A stretch of DNA of 64,000 bases, taken from assembly GCF_035573695.1 (NCBI RefSeq), contig NZ_CP121694.1:658501-722500 (forward strand), given 5' to 3'. A model generated the notes under the pieces. That model searched no databases and was not told the DNA's origin. It saw nothing but the letters and a program-made list of their open reading frames with translations. Made by a program: the position numbers and the translations under genes. Shown in pieces: positions 1 to 8,354 of this stretch; position 1 is the stretch's first letter; every line of letters begins with the position of its first letter. This stretch comes from Metallumcola ferriviriculae. GTDB lineage: Bacteria; Bacillota; JADQBR01.

Positions 1-1
1 A

Positions 2-1045
2 AATGCGGCAAAAATGCGGCGTGCTTTTGGCGCAGGTGCAAAGAATATTTCTCACTTGAATATGGCCGAGGTCGGCAATGGCTTGCTGAATATTGGTGGT
101 GCGTGGGAATATCTTCGTCAGGCCGATGACCCGGGCCAATTAGGTGCTGTAACTTATAATGAATTTTACGGTATGGGCAGCGGTCTATATGCCCGGGATT
201 TTGTCCCTGGCCAACTGCCTTATCAGGTGCTTAATTATGGGGCAGAAAGCCGCAGCCTTACATGGAAGGCCACGGTGGATTGGATGAAACCTCTGTTTGA
301 TGAAACTACGTTAACTGCGGGACAGCATCGGGAACTGCCGGTGCGTTATGATATCCCTGATGAGCCAGGCCTTTACACCGGCTTGCTGATTGGCGATGAC
401 CCCGAAACTTATGGCAGGGACTTGGAGCTTCTTGGTACCGTAATCAGGCCCTACCGGCCGGCAGATGATGATGGTAAACTGAAAATGAGCGGGACTCTGG
501 GGGCGGGCCAGGTGAAACGGTATTTTGTTCAGGTACCGCCAGGAACGGAAAAGATTAACGCTCGCTTAGCGGTACCCCGTGCGGATGGTAAATATATGGG
601 CCGGGCGCGGATTCATTTGGTACAGCCGAACGGTGAAGAGAGAGTGATGACCGATTACGCCGGTAATGCGCCGCAGGGCTATCAAGCACAGGGCTTTATC
701 ACCGCGGAAATAGATGCACTGCTTCCCGGTGTCTGGGAAGTAGCTGTCTACAGCTCGGCAACTTTGAGTCTTTACGGGCAGGAAACATCCAGCTATGACT
801 TGACGGTTTCGCTGGAGGGTGGCGAAGGGTCGGCTGCTACATCGGAGAAGCCCGCATTGGTGGTGGGCGTAATCCCGGGAATGGCTTCCGGGCGGGAAAC
901 CGGCTTTATGGGATTAACCTTACGGGACTTTGACACCAAGCAGCCTTATGACGGAGTGGTGGAAGTGAACGGGCTGCTGTACAATGTCAGAGATGGCCGA
1001 TTGCGGCTTAAGGCCGAGGGCCCGTTGGTTTCGGTAAATATATAG
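2..1045 (+). CDS. Probable subtilisin-like (S8) serine protease, C-terminal part, 5' end outside window
   Basis: The reading frame is open to the first bases, so about 347 residues of a longer protein are visible and any internal ATG (such as at 14) is unlikely to be the true start. The visible N-terminus, ending in GNGLLNIGGAWEYL, resembles the last helix of a peptidase S8 catalytic domain. It is followed by about 300 residues of beta-rich sequence (GLYARDFVPGQLPYQVLNYG and later) like the domains that trail subtilases and tripeptidyl-peptidase-II-like proteins. The catalytic Asp, His and Ser lie upstream and cannot be checked, so the family call is inference. No membrane anchor or sorting signal is seen at the C-terminus. 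A hairpin follows the stop. Confidence 0.5.
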   Translation, partial: NAAKMRRAFGAGAKNISHLNMAEVGNGLLNIGGAWEYLRQADDPGQLGAVTYNEFYGMGSGLYARDFVPGQLPYQVLNYGAESRSLTWKATVDWMKPLFDETTLTAGQHRELPVRYDIPDEPGLYTGLLIGDDPETYGRDLELLGTVIRPYRPADDDGKLKMSGTLGAGQVKRYFVQVPPGTEKINARLAVPRADGKYMGRARIHLVQPNGEERVMTDYAGNAPQGYQAQGFITAEIDALLPGVWEVAVYSSATLSLYGQETSSYDLTVSLEGGEGSAATSEKPALVVGVIPGMASGRETGFMGLTLRDFDTKQPYDGVVEVNGLLYNVRDGRLRLKAEGPLVSVNI

Positions 1046-1060
1046 CGGTTAGTGAAATTC

Positions 1061-1087
1061 GGGGCACCTGGAAAGGTGTCCCTTCTC
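1061..1087 (+). terminator. Hairpin terminator candidate after the protease gene
   Basis: A nine-pair stem (GGGGCACCT / AGGTGTCCC) with a GGAA loop lies 16 bases after the stop. The following bases are only partly T-rich (TTCTCG), so termination may be weak. Confidence 0.5.
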
Positions 1088-1213
1088 GAATAATTTGCCG
1101 GGCGCTGGGTTACATTTAGCGGGGTTAATTTGCCGTGTGCTGGGCGGCTGGCGGATTAATCTGAGCGGCTTAGCAGCTGGATGAAATGGTATCCTGCATA
1201 CTGGTTAAACTAC

Positions 1214-1242
1214 TTGTGAGACAAGAGCAACACTGATAAAAT
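1214..1242 (+). promoter_or_regulatory. SigA-type promoter candidate for the DUF5693-csaB operon
   Basis: TTGTGA (1214-1219) and TAAAAT (1237-1242) are separated by 17 bases, about 35 bases before the ATG at 1277. Spacing and match are good. The stretch 1090-1170 just upstream holds imperfect repeats of an AATTTGCCGxGxGCTGGG unit and no gene. Confidence 0.45.
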
Positions 1243-1276
1243 AAGTTTGTCTTAAATAATTGCCGGGGGTATAAAG

Positions 1277-3181
1277 ATGAAAAAATGGTATCGTTACTTA
1301 TTATATGGTGTTATCTGTACGGCGGTGGTACTGGCAGGCTGGATGGGCTGGCAGCGGCACCTGCGCGAGGCAGCCAACAAGGAATTGGCTGTGGTAATTG
1401 ACTATGACCAAGTAGTACAATTGGCGTCCAGGGAAAACCTGCCGGTGCGGGACGTACTGCAGGAATTTGCTCAAATAGGTGTTACCGGGGTTCTTTTTAA
1501 AGAGCAGAATATGGTTGATTCTCCCTCGGTGTATAGGTCTATTTGGACCGCCACAGGCAACGAACTGCTTACCAACCCGGTGTTTGCTGGGGACTGGGCT
1601 GAGATTAAGCCAAACTACACTTATTTTCTGACTAGAAGCGGGGAAGAATTTGACCGGTTGGCAGCTAATTTGGAAATAAAGCTTAAGGGCGTACAAAAAT
1701 TAAGCGAACCTGCAGCGGGGCTCTATCTGGTTGGCGTACCGCTGCTGCCCGGTATGATTAAAGATGTGGGTATTGGCTTTCCTTCCGAAGGTTTGAAGCT
1801 TGTCAGCGATATGGGTTTGAGCATTCTACCTCAGATTCGTACTTGGCCGGGGGCGGATGCCACTGATATATCTCAGGTTTTTAGCCAATTCCAGGGGTAT
1901 AACAATATTGCCGCAGTTCTTTTCAATGATGGGCAATTACCGCCGCACACCGAAGTCATGGCGAAAGAAATTGATAAGATCGGCGCACCTTTGGCCGGAA
2001 TAGAATTTTTTCCACAGCAGGGTTTTAACAAGCTGGCTATGCTGATGGACAAAAATGTGGTGCGGCTGCACGCCATTTCCGCGGGCGAGATGGCCAAGAC
2101 AACGCCGCGAGAAGCGGTGGATAGGTTCTTGCTGGCAGCTACTGACCGAAACAATAGGATTTTATTTGCCCGGTTTTTCTTTAATCCCAATTCACCGGAT
2201 TGGCTGGGAGCCAATAAACAGTACCTGACCCAAGTGGTGGATGTTTTACAGCAGGAAGGGTTTGTCCTCGGACAGCCCAGCACATTTCCACCGATCATTA
2301 ACTCTCGGGTTATCCTTTTTATCATCGGTTTAGGGGGAATAGCCGGGGGGATGCTGCTGCTGGATGTGATGGGTTACCGCCGCTGGGGAATAGCTGCGGG
2401 TATTTTATTGGTGCTGCTTTATGCGCTGCTGCTGGCATCGGGCCATGTCTCTTTGGGCAGAAAATTATTTGCTTTAGGCGGCACGGTGGTTTTCCCCACG
2501 TTAGCGATGATAATCTTTATTCGGGAAAAACCGCGAAACATCATGGAAAGTATATTTGCCTTGATTGGTACCGCAGCCTTGAGCTTGATTGGCGCAGTAT
2601 TAATGGTGGGGCTGCTGGCAGATAAGAGTTTTATGCTTAAATTAGATCAATTTATGGGTGTAAAGGCTGCTTTTGCAGGGCCGCCGGTGTTGATATTTAT
2701 TTATTTGGCTTTTTTGCGTTACCGACGGGAGGACTGGGTGCCCAGAATTAAAGCAGTGCTGGAGAGCTATATTTCGGTTAAATATCTATTGTTGGTGGGT
2801 GTTCTTGGGCTGGTCGGACTGGTCTATATTATGCGCTCCGGCAATGAGGGAGTATTTGTCTCTGACCTCGAACTGCGCGTTCGCAGTCTCTTGGAGCAGA
2901 TATTGGTGGTGCGGCCCAGGACTAAGGAGTTCTTAATCGGGCACCCGTTATTGTTCTTAACTTTCTACTTGGGATATAAAGACTATTTACTGCCGGTGGT
3001 TGTACTGGCCTCCATTGGCCAGGTGTCTTTGGTAAATACTTTTGCCCACAGCTGGACGCCGCTGGCAATTTCCCTCTTTCGAACTTTTAACGGTCTGTGG
3101 CTGGGTATCTTGGGCGGTATAGCGTTGGTGCTGCTCTATCGGCTTTGGTTGTGGCTGGAAGCGAGGTATTTACGTGGGTAA
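1277..3181 (+). CDS. DUF5693 family membrane protein
   Basis: This 634-residue protein has an N-terminal membrane anchor (about residues 7-25), a soluble extracytoplasmic part of about 300 residues, and roughly eight hydrophobic segments in the C-terminal half. The layout and the start of the soluble domain (AVVIDYDQVVQLASRENLPV) match DUF5693 proteins, which in Bacillota are typically encoded next to csaB. It overlaps csaB by eight bases, so the two are translationally coupled. The molecular function is unknown; co-occurrence suggests a role in making or exporting the secondary cell-wall polymer that CsaB pyruvylates (inference). ATG is preceded by a GGGGG stretch. Confidence 0.75.
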   Translation: MKKWYRYLLYGVICTAVVLAGWMGWQRHLREAANKELAVVIDYDQVVQLASRENLPVRDVLQEFAQIGVTGVLFKEQNMVDSPSVYRSIWTATGNELLTNPVFAGDWAEIKPNYTYFLTRSGEEFDRLAANLEIKLKGVQKLSEPAAGLYLVGVPLLPGMIKDVGIGFPSEGLKLVSDMGLSILPQIRTWPGADATDISQVFSQFQGYNNIAAVLFNDGQLPPHTEVMAKEIDKIGAPLAGIEFFPQQGFNKLAMLMDKNVVRLHAISAGEMAKTTPREAVDRFLLAATDRNNRILFARFFFNPNSPDWLGANKQYLTQVVDVLQQEGFVLGQPSTFPPIINSRVILFIIGLGGIAGGMLLLDVMGYRRWGIAAGILLVLLYALLLASGHVSLGRKLFALGGTVVFPTLAMIIFIREKPRNIMESIFALIGTAALSLIGAVLMVGLLADKSFMLKLDQFMGVKAAFAGPPVLIFIYLAFLRYRREDWVPRIKAVLESYISVKYLLLVGVLGLVGLVYIMRSGNEGVFVSDLELRVRSLLEQILVVRPRTKEFLIGHPLLFLTFYLGYKDYLLPVVVLASIGQVSLVNTFAHSWTPLAISLFRTFNGLWLGILGGIALVLLYRLWLWLEARYLRG

Positions 3182-4244
3182 GGTGGTTTTATCCGGGTAT
3201 TTCGGTTTCAATAATTTGGGGGATGAGGCGGTACTGTGCGGTATGGTTCAGGGTATCCGCCGGGAAATTGAAGGAACGGATATTATTGTACTTTCCAATG
3301 CACCCGAAGAAACTGCCGTTAATTTGCGTGTTCAGGCAGTGAACCGCTGGAATCCCGTGCAGGTACTAAGTGCTATCCGCCAAAGTGATGTGTTGGTCAG
3401 CGGCGGCGGCAGCCTGCTGCAGGATGTTACCGGCGTAAAAAGCCTTTACTATTATCTGGGCATTATCACTTTGGCCAAGCGGCTGGGTAAACGGGTGATG
3501 GTTTTCGCTCAGGGAATGGGGCCGCTGCTAAGAGATAGCAGCCAGCGTAATACGGCCCGAATTTTGAACCGGGTTGATGCCATCACAGTGCGAGATGAGG
3601 ATTCATATGCACTGCTGTGCTCTATCGGTGTAAAAAATGAGGTGACGGTGACCGCAGACCCGGTGCTAGGCCTGACTGGCAGTACCGCTGCCCAAGGGTT
3701 ATCGGAAAAATATGGTTTAACCCAGGGGCGTTATATCTTGGTTTCGCCAAGGCGGTGGAAGGAAGATAATCACGTAGCACCGCTGGTGCAGGCGTTAAGA
3801 GATCTTCAAGATGAAGGATGGGATATCTGCCTCTTTCCCTTTCATAAACCCGAGGATACGCAGCTTTGCCGTGAAATTGCCAGGCAGCTGACTGGTGAAG
3901 TGCGGCTGTTGGAGGAACCTTTGTCTATGAATGTTATCCGCAGTATTTTCTCTGGGGCTGTTATGGTATTGGGGATGCGTCTTCACAGCTTGATTTTCGC
4001 GGCCGCAGGAAATACGCCCATGGTGGGAATTTCTTATGACCCAAAGGTCGACGCCTTTCTGCAGCGTGTGGAACAGCCCAATGCAGGGGCTGCGGGGACA
4101 CTATCCGGTGATATATTGATGGCGTCATGCAGACAGGTGATTGAAGCGGCGCCCCGGTACCGCCGGTTGTTGGCGAAACGGCAGCAGGAATTGGCATTAA
4201 TGGTTCAAGAAAATTACCGGCAGCTGGCGGAACTGGTTAAGTAG
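3174..4244 (+). CDS. csaB: Polysaccharide pyruvyl transferase CsaB
   Basis: This enzyme adds ketal-linked pyruvate to a cell-wall polysaccharide, creating the ligand that SLH domains bind. It has 356 residues and starts at GTG inside the end of the upstream gene. Visible family features are the N-terminal GYFGFNNLGDEAVL loop (about residues 7-20), the GGGSLLQDVTG segment near residue 77, and GMRLHSLIFAAAGNTP near residue 267 with the conserved Arg-Leu-His. The three-SLH protein encoded at 37466 is a plausible client. CsaB-SLH coupling is established in Bacillus; its operation here is inference. Confidence 0.9.
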   Translation: MGKVVLSGYFGFNNLGDEAVLCGMVQGIRREIEGTDIIVLSNAPEETAVNLRVQAVNRWNPVQVLSAIRQSDVLVSGGGSLLQDVTGVKSLYYYLGIITLAKRLGKRVMVFAQGMGPLLRDSSQRNTARILNRVDAITVRDEDSYALLCSIGVKNEVTVTADPVLGLTGSTAAQGLSEKYGLTQGRYILVSPRRWKEDNHVAPLVQALRDLQDEGWDICLFPFHKPEDTQLCREIARQLTGEVRLLEEPLSMNVIRSIFSGAVMVLGMRLHSLIFAAAGNTPMVGISYDPKVDAFLQRVEQPNAGAAGTLSGDILMASCRQVIEAAPRYRRLLAKRQQELALMVQENYRQLAELVK

Positions 4245-4368
4245 CTGTGCCGGCTAATTTTAGCGATCCTCTGCGGCAGAAGCTATCGGCGGGAACATTT
4301 TCCAGTGCCCGGTCGTCTATATCAAGGGAGAGATGGATAGCGCCATCCTCTTTAATTAGGTGAGTGAC

Positions 4369-5931
4369 ATGAAAAAAAGTAACACCATTGCCCGGGCTGC
4401 GGGCGTGGTGCTGATAATGAACTTAATCAGCAGAGTGCTTGGCTTTGGCCGGGATGCGGTGATTGCCGGCCAATACGGCGCATCCGCTGCTACTGATGCC
4501 TATTGGGTGGCTTATACCATCCCTTTTTTTCTGCAGGCAATTTTCGGTGTGGCTTTTGTTTCGGTAATGGTACCCATCTTTATGCCCTATATCTCCCCGG
4601 AAAAGAGAGAAGAAGGGTGGCAGGTGGCGGGTGGTATAGTCAACCTCACGGCAATCATTCTGCTCATCTTTACAATAGCAGGATATTTAGCTGCACCATG
4701 GTTGGTGCGCCTTACTGCACCAGGCTTTGAGGGGGAGCTGTTTACCCTTACCACTGATTTGACTCGAGTGATGTTTCCATCTATTGTCTTCATGGGTTTG
4801 GGGATGCTTGTTACTGGAATTCTCAATGCGTTTAAGATATTCGGTCTGCCTGCCTTTGCGCCCGGGGCCGCTAACTTGGTCATTATTGCGGCGGTGATAC
4901 TCTTCGGTGCATCCTATAATATTTATGCGGTGGCTTGGGGAACGGTGGCCGGTTTTATGGTATTTCTTTTGATACAACTGCCGGTGTTGAAAAGGCAGGG
5001 CTTTAACTACCGGCCAGGCTTTAACCTAGGTCATCCGGCGGTGCACCGCTTTATTACCAGTGTTTGGGCAGTGGTATTGGGTATGTCTGTCAATCAGATT
5101 TACCTGGCGCTGAACCGTGTCTTTGCTTCTAATTTGGAGGCGGGGAGCATCTCTGCGCTTAACTTTGCCTATCGTCTAATGACCCTTCCTTTAGGAATTT
5201 TTATAGCAGCAGTAGCCACAGCCATATTTCCCGCTTTGGCTCAGTATGCAGGAGAGGGGCAGCGTCAGCAAATGGCCCAAACGCTGCAGCGGGGTCTCCG
5301 CATGGTACTGCTGGTATCGATACCGGCAGCGGTGGGATTGGCTGTACTGAATGTGCCGCTGGTCAAAATATTATTTCAGCGCGGTGCTTTTAGTGCCGGG
5401 GATACATTAATGACTGCTGACTCTTTGTTTTACTTTGCTTTCGGCTTACCGGCTTTAGGTATTAATTTAGTAGCTACCAGGGTGTACTATGCTCTGGACG
5501 ATGTGCGCACTCCGCTATATACGGGAATGTTTTCTGTGCTGATAAATGTGATATTCAGCTTACTGCTGTTAGCACCGCTTCAGGCGGCAGGATTGGCATT
5601 AGCCGATACGCTGGCTGCTTTTACTAATGCGCTATTAATGCTTTACTTTTTGCAGCGCAAAGAAAAAGTATTTGCAGCCGCGCAGTTAGCCCGCCCGACA
5701 GCGAAAATAGTGGCCGTTTCTCTGATTATGGGTGCTGCTGCACTGGGCACTTTCGTCTGGGGCCAAGCTATTTTACCCTCTGCGACACTCTATTATTTGT
5801 TAAGCACTTTACTGGCGGTAGCTGCAGGTACCGTGCTGTTTGCCCTGGGGATGGTGCTGACCCGGGTGGAAGAAGCGGCGGAAGCATACCAAACGGTCAT
5901 CCGACGCCTAAAACCAAAGCGGCAACGATAG
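4369..5931 (+). CDS. murJ: Lipid II flippase MurJ (MviN family)
   Basis: This is a polytopic membrane protein of 520 residues from the chosen ATG, the usual length for MurJ, with about 14 hydrophobic segments. The N-terminus (AAGVVLIMNLISRVLGFGRD) carries the family signature, and charged residues line the first helices as expected for a lipid II translocase. A GTG at 4360 would add three residues, but AGGTGA there looks like the ribosome site for ATG 4369. MurJ flips undecaprenyl-PP-linked peptidoglycan precursor; a related MOP-family flippase for another polymer is the alternative. It lies in an envelope context between csaB and fabZ. Confidence 0.87.
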   Translation: MKKSNTIARAAGVVLIMNLISRVLGFGRDAVIAGQYGASAATDAYWVAYTIPFFLQAIFGVAFVSVMVPIFMPYISPEKREEGWQVAGGIVNLTAIILLIFTIAGYLAAPWLVRLTAPGFEGELFTLTTDLTRVMFPSIVFMGLGMLVTGILNAFKIFGLPAFAPGAANLVIIAAVILFGASYNIYAVAWGTVAGFMVFLLIQLPVLKRQGFNYRPGFNLGHPAVHRFITSVWAVVLGMSVNQIYLALNRVFASNLEAGSISALNFAYRLMTLPLGIFIAAVATAIFPALAQYAGEGQRQQMAQTLQRGLRMVLLVSIPAAVGLAVLNVPLVKILFQRGAFSAGDTLMTADSLFYFAFGLPALGINLVATRVYYALDDVRTPLYTGMFSVLINVIFSLLLLAPLQAAGLALADTLAAFTNALLMLYFLQRKEKVFAAAQLARPTAKIVAVSLIMGAAALGTFVWGQAILPSATLYYLLSTLLAVAAGTVLFALGMVLTRVEEAAEAYQTVIRRLKPKRQR

Positions 5932-5932
5932 A

Positions 5933-6040
5933 AATAAGTGACACTTGTTGCCGACACTCGGTGCCTGACACCAATAAGTGACACCAATAAGTGACACTTT
6001 TGACAACTGGTGCCTGACACCAATAAGTGACACCTTTGGT
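5933..6040 (+). repeat. Clustered short repeats: four AATAAGTGACAC units and two GGTGCCTGACACC palindromes
   Basis: Directly after the murJ stop, AATAAGTGACAC occurs at 5933, 5973, 5986 and 6022, and the near-palindrome GGTGCCTGACACC at 5960-5972 and 6009-6021. The 49-base step between the palindromes gives a two-copy composite (palindrome followed by AATAAGTGACAC). There is no nearby transposase and no spacer-repeat regularity of a CRISPR array. The rest of the gap to fabZ shows nothing else. Confidence 0.8.
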
Positions 6041-6139
6041 AATGAATGTAATTATGGTTATTTAAGCAGGACATTGGCGGGGTTTGTTGAAATAATTAAA
6101 TTTAGTGCGAGCTATAAAGCACTGTATGGAGGTATGTAA

Positions 6140-6568
6140 ATGATTTTGGATATAGAACAAATTAAGAAAATATTGCCTCACCGGTACCCCTTCTTATTAA
6201 TTGACCGGGTGTTGGAAATGGAGGAAGGAAAACGGGTAGTGGCTGTAAAGAATGTCACTGCGAACGAACCGTTTTTCCAGGGGCATTTCCCCGAATACTC
6301 GGTGATGCCGGGGGTTTTGATTATTGAGGCCATGGCCCAGACCGGTGCTGTGGGTCTTTTAAGCAAAGAGGAATTCCACGGTAAGATTGCGTTCTTCACA
6401 GGGATAGATAATGCAAAATTCCGTCGTCAGGTGGTACCCGGTGATCAACTGCGGTTGGAGGTTGAGTTTACCGCTTTACGCGGCGGCTTCGGTAAAGGGA
6501 AAGGTAAGGCTTTTGTGGGGGGCGAATTGGCTGCTGAAGCAGAAATTAAGTTTGCTGTTCAAAGTTAG
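6140..6568 (+). CDS. fabZ: (3R)-hydroxyacyl-ACP dehydratase FabZ
   Basis: FabZ dehydrates beta-hydroxyacyl-ACP in type II fatty-acid synthesis in the cytoplasm. The 142-residue protein has the usual length and hot-dog fold signatures: [11 protein letters not shown] near the N-terminus, and the catalytic His49 in FFQGHFPE and Glu63 in [17 protein letters not shown] precedes the ATG at good spacing. It stands alone, separated from murJ by a repeat cluster and from the next gene by its own promoter-like sequence. No other fatty-acid or lipid A gene is adjacent, so an Lpx-linked role as in diderm Firmicutes is not supported here. Confidence 0.95.
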   Translation: MILDIEQIKKILPHRYPFLLIDRVLEMEEGKRVVAVKNVTANEPFFQGHFPEYSVMPGVLIIEAMAQTGAVGLLSKEEFHGKIAFFTGIDNAKFRRQVVPGDQLRLEVEFTALRGGFGKGKGKAFVGGELAAEAEIKFAVQS

Positions 6569-6687
6569 TTAGCGCCAAATTGACAAACAAACTTAATAAA
6601 AGATGAAGTGATTTCAAGTACGGGAGTAGTAGTTATATTTGAAGGCTTCTTGTCATGGATTTTATTAATTGAGCGGCATAAAGGGTC

Positions 6688-6716
6688 TTGTAAACATACC
6701 TGATTGGCGGTACAAT
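6688..6716 (+). promoter_or_regulatory. SigA-type promoter candidate before the GT4-family phosphotransferase
   Basis: TTGTAA (6688-6693) and TACAAT (6711-6716) are separated by exactly 17 bases, placing a start site near 6723 and a leader of about 28 bases before ATG 6751. Confidence 0.5.
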
Positions 6717-6750
6717 AGGCTTGGTGCATTCTTAGGGAGAGGAAAATCAT

Positions 6751-7800
6751 ATGTATCTGATATTAGCAGCATTGGCTGTTGCATTTATAATTGTATATGT
6801 CCTTACACCGCATCTTATTAAAGTGGCGGGCCGGGTAGGTGCCATGGACAGCCCGGATGACCGCAAGGTTCACCAGCAGGCGATGCCCCGCATTGGCGGT
6901 TTGGCTATTTTTATCGGCTTTGTTAGCGCTGTGCTTTTATTTATCCCGCTGACAGGGGAGATTAAAGCCCTTTTGGTGGGCGGCGCCGTGGTGCTGCTTT
7001 TTGGTGTGGTGGATGATATCAAGGGGATATCACCTAAGGTGAAATTGTTTGGCCAGATTGCTGCGGCTATAATCGTTACCATGGGTGGGATACGGGTAGA
7101 CTTTATTACTAATCCTTTTGACGGAATGATTCTGCTGGGCAAACTGGCAGTACCGGTAACTGTCTTTTGGATAGTTGGTGTGACTAATGCCTTAAATTTA
7201 ATTGATGGGCTGGACGGCCTTGCCGCTGGTACTTCTGCCATTGCGGCAGTGACCATCTCTTTGGTAGCGGCGGTACAGGGTCAAACTGCGGTTGCGGTGA
7301 TGGCGTTAGTGTTGGCAGTGAGCATTATGGGCTTTTTGAAATATAACTTTCACCCGGCGCAGATTTTTATGGGTGACAGCGGTTCTATGTTTCTAGGATT
7401 TACACTGGCTTCCATGGCAGTGATGGGATTGACCAAGGGTGCTACAGTGATTTCCCTGTTTATCCCGATTGTGGTGTTAGGCATTCCTATTTTTGATACT
7501 TTTTTTGCAATCGTGCGGCGCTATCTTCAAGGGAAGCCGATTTTTCAGGCAGACAAGGGTCACTTGCACCACCGGCTGTTGGATATGGGCTTTAGCCATA
7601 AACAAACGGTGCTGGCTATTTACGGGGTTAATCTTACCTTAGGCGGCAGCGGAGTGCTACTATCCCTGGTTACCACCGAGCAAAGCCTTTGGATATTACT
7701 TGCTATCAGCGTGCTGGCGGTGATCGGTGCAAATAAGGTCGTGGTTGCCGGTAAGCGCAGTCTGCCAGACCATAGTTTCCGGCAAACTGAAAAATTTTAA
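6751..7800 (+). CDS. Undecaprenyl-phosphate N-acetylglucosaminyl-1-phosphate transferase (WecA/TagO family)
   Basis: This polytopic enzyme of 349 residues transfers a sugar-1-phosphate, usually GlcNAc-1-P, onto undecaprenyl phosphate to start teichoic acid or another glycan. Family motifs are visible in order: MDSPDDRKVH near residue 32, GVVDDIKGI, the NALNLIDGLDGLAAG aspartate loop, FMGDSGSMFLG, and the HLHHRL motif on the last cytoplasmic loop. MraY itself is less likely because the Mur context is absent. It may supply the primer for the glycan locus that begins at 8.3 kb, although a second initiating enzyme of another superfamily is encoded at 34691. Confidence 0.88.
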   Translation: MYLILAALAVAFIIVYVLTPHLIKVAGRVGAMDSPDDRKVHQQAMPRIGGLAIFIGFVSAVLLFIPLTGEIKALLVGGAVVLLFGVVDDIKGISPKVKLFGQIAAAIIVTMGGIRVDFITNPFDGMILLGKLAVPVTVFWIVGVTNALNLIDGLDGLAAGTSAIAAVTISLVAAVQGQTAVAVMALVLAVSIMGFLKYNFHPAQIFMGDSGSMFLGFTLASMAVMGLTKGATVISLFIPIVVLGIPIFDTFFAIVRRYLQGKPIFQADKGHLHHRLLDMGFSHKQTVLAIYGVNLTLGGSGVLLSLVTTEQSLWILLAISVLAVIGANKVVVAGKRSLPDHSFRQTEKF

Positions 7801-7869
7801 TTTCTATGTCAGGCAACCGGAGTTACTTTCGGTTAACCTGACTTTTATCTTGATTGGAGGTTTCCCAGG

Positions 7870-8139
7870 GTGAAGAAGTTTAAATGGTTATTGGTAGTCG
7901 TGATGCTGCCTACCGGTTTTTTAATGGGGACAGCAGTACAGGCCGGCTCTCCCTCACCAGGGTCTCAGGCGGACCCTTTGGTTTCCAAAGCCTATGTGCG
8001 TTATGCGGTGGATAATAAGATTATTGATTTGCAGCAGCAGGTGCAGGCAGCGCAGCAGCGTATTAATGAACTAAATGATAATATTGCCGCGCTCGAAGAA
8101 ATGGTCAGCAGCGGCAGTGCGGTGATTGAAGAGAAGTAA
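7870..8139 (+). CDS. Small secreted coiled-coil protein
   Basis: The product is 89 residues, starting at GTG with a GGAGG site. An N-terminal hydrophobic segment with positive residues before it and an AQA/AVQAGS-type cleavage region looks like a signal peptide. The mature part has DPLVSKAYVRYAVDNKI followed by a heptad-rich helix (LQQQVQAAQQRINELNDNIA). No enzymatic domain is seen. It is a single-gene unit with its own terminator. A role at the cell surface is inferred from the signal peptide; the function is unknown. Confidence 0.75.
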   Translation: MKKFKWLLVVVMLPTGFLMGTAVQAGSPSPGSQADPLVSKAYVRYAVDNKIIDLQQQVQAAQQRINELNDNIAALEEMVSSGSAVIEEK

Positions 8140-8167
8140 AACACCTTTGCGGGTGTTTTTCTATTTT
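8138..8167 (+). terminator. Rho-independent terminator
   Basis: AAAACACC pairs with GGTGTTTT around a TTTGCG loop and is followed by TTTTTCTATTTT. The stem starts within the stop codon of the small coiled-coil gene. Confidence 0.75.
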
Positions 8168-8354
8168 GACAGTCTTGTAATTTTCCCGACGGGTCTAGGG
8201 TTTTGCTTTCATTGTAAAATGATGCCAAAATTGAGGGGCGGTTTTTAAAGGGATTTTATAGGAAAATGTCGAAATGAAAAATGTTCAAGAATTAGTAAAA
8301 AGTAATGTTTATATCTGGCGCATCTTAGTGTTTGTAGATAGCCAGTTGGCTTTT

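Noticed and set aside
5933-6040. CRISPR array
   Set aside because: Repeat units are 12-13 bases, unevenly spaced and touching in places; there are no uniform spacers and no cas genes.
8274-8354. 27-residue N-terminal extension of the sugar pyrophosphorylase
   Set aside because: The family begins at the nucleotide-binding loop, and the extension is not signal-like. It cannot be fully excluded because a modest AGGA lies upstream of 8274.
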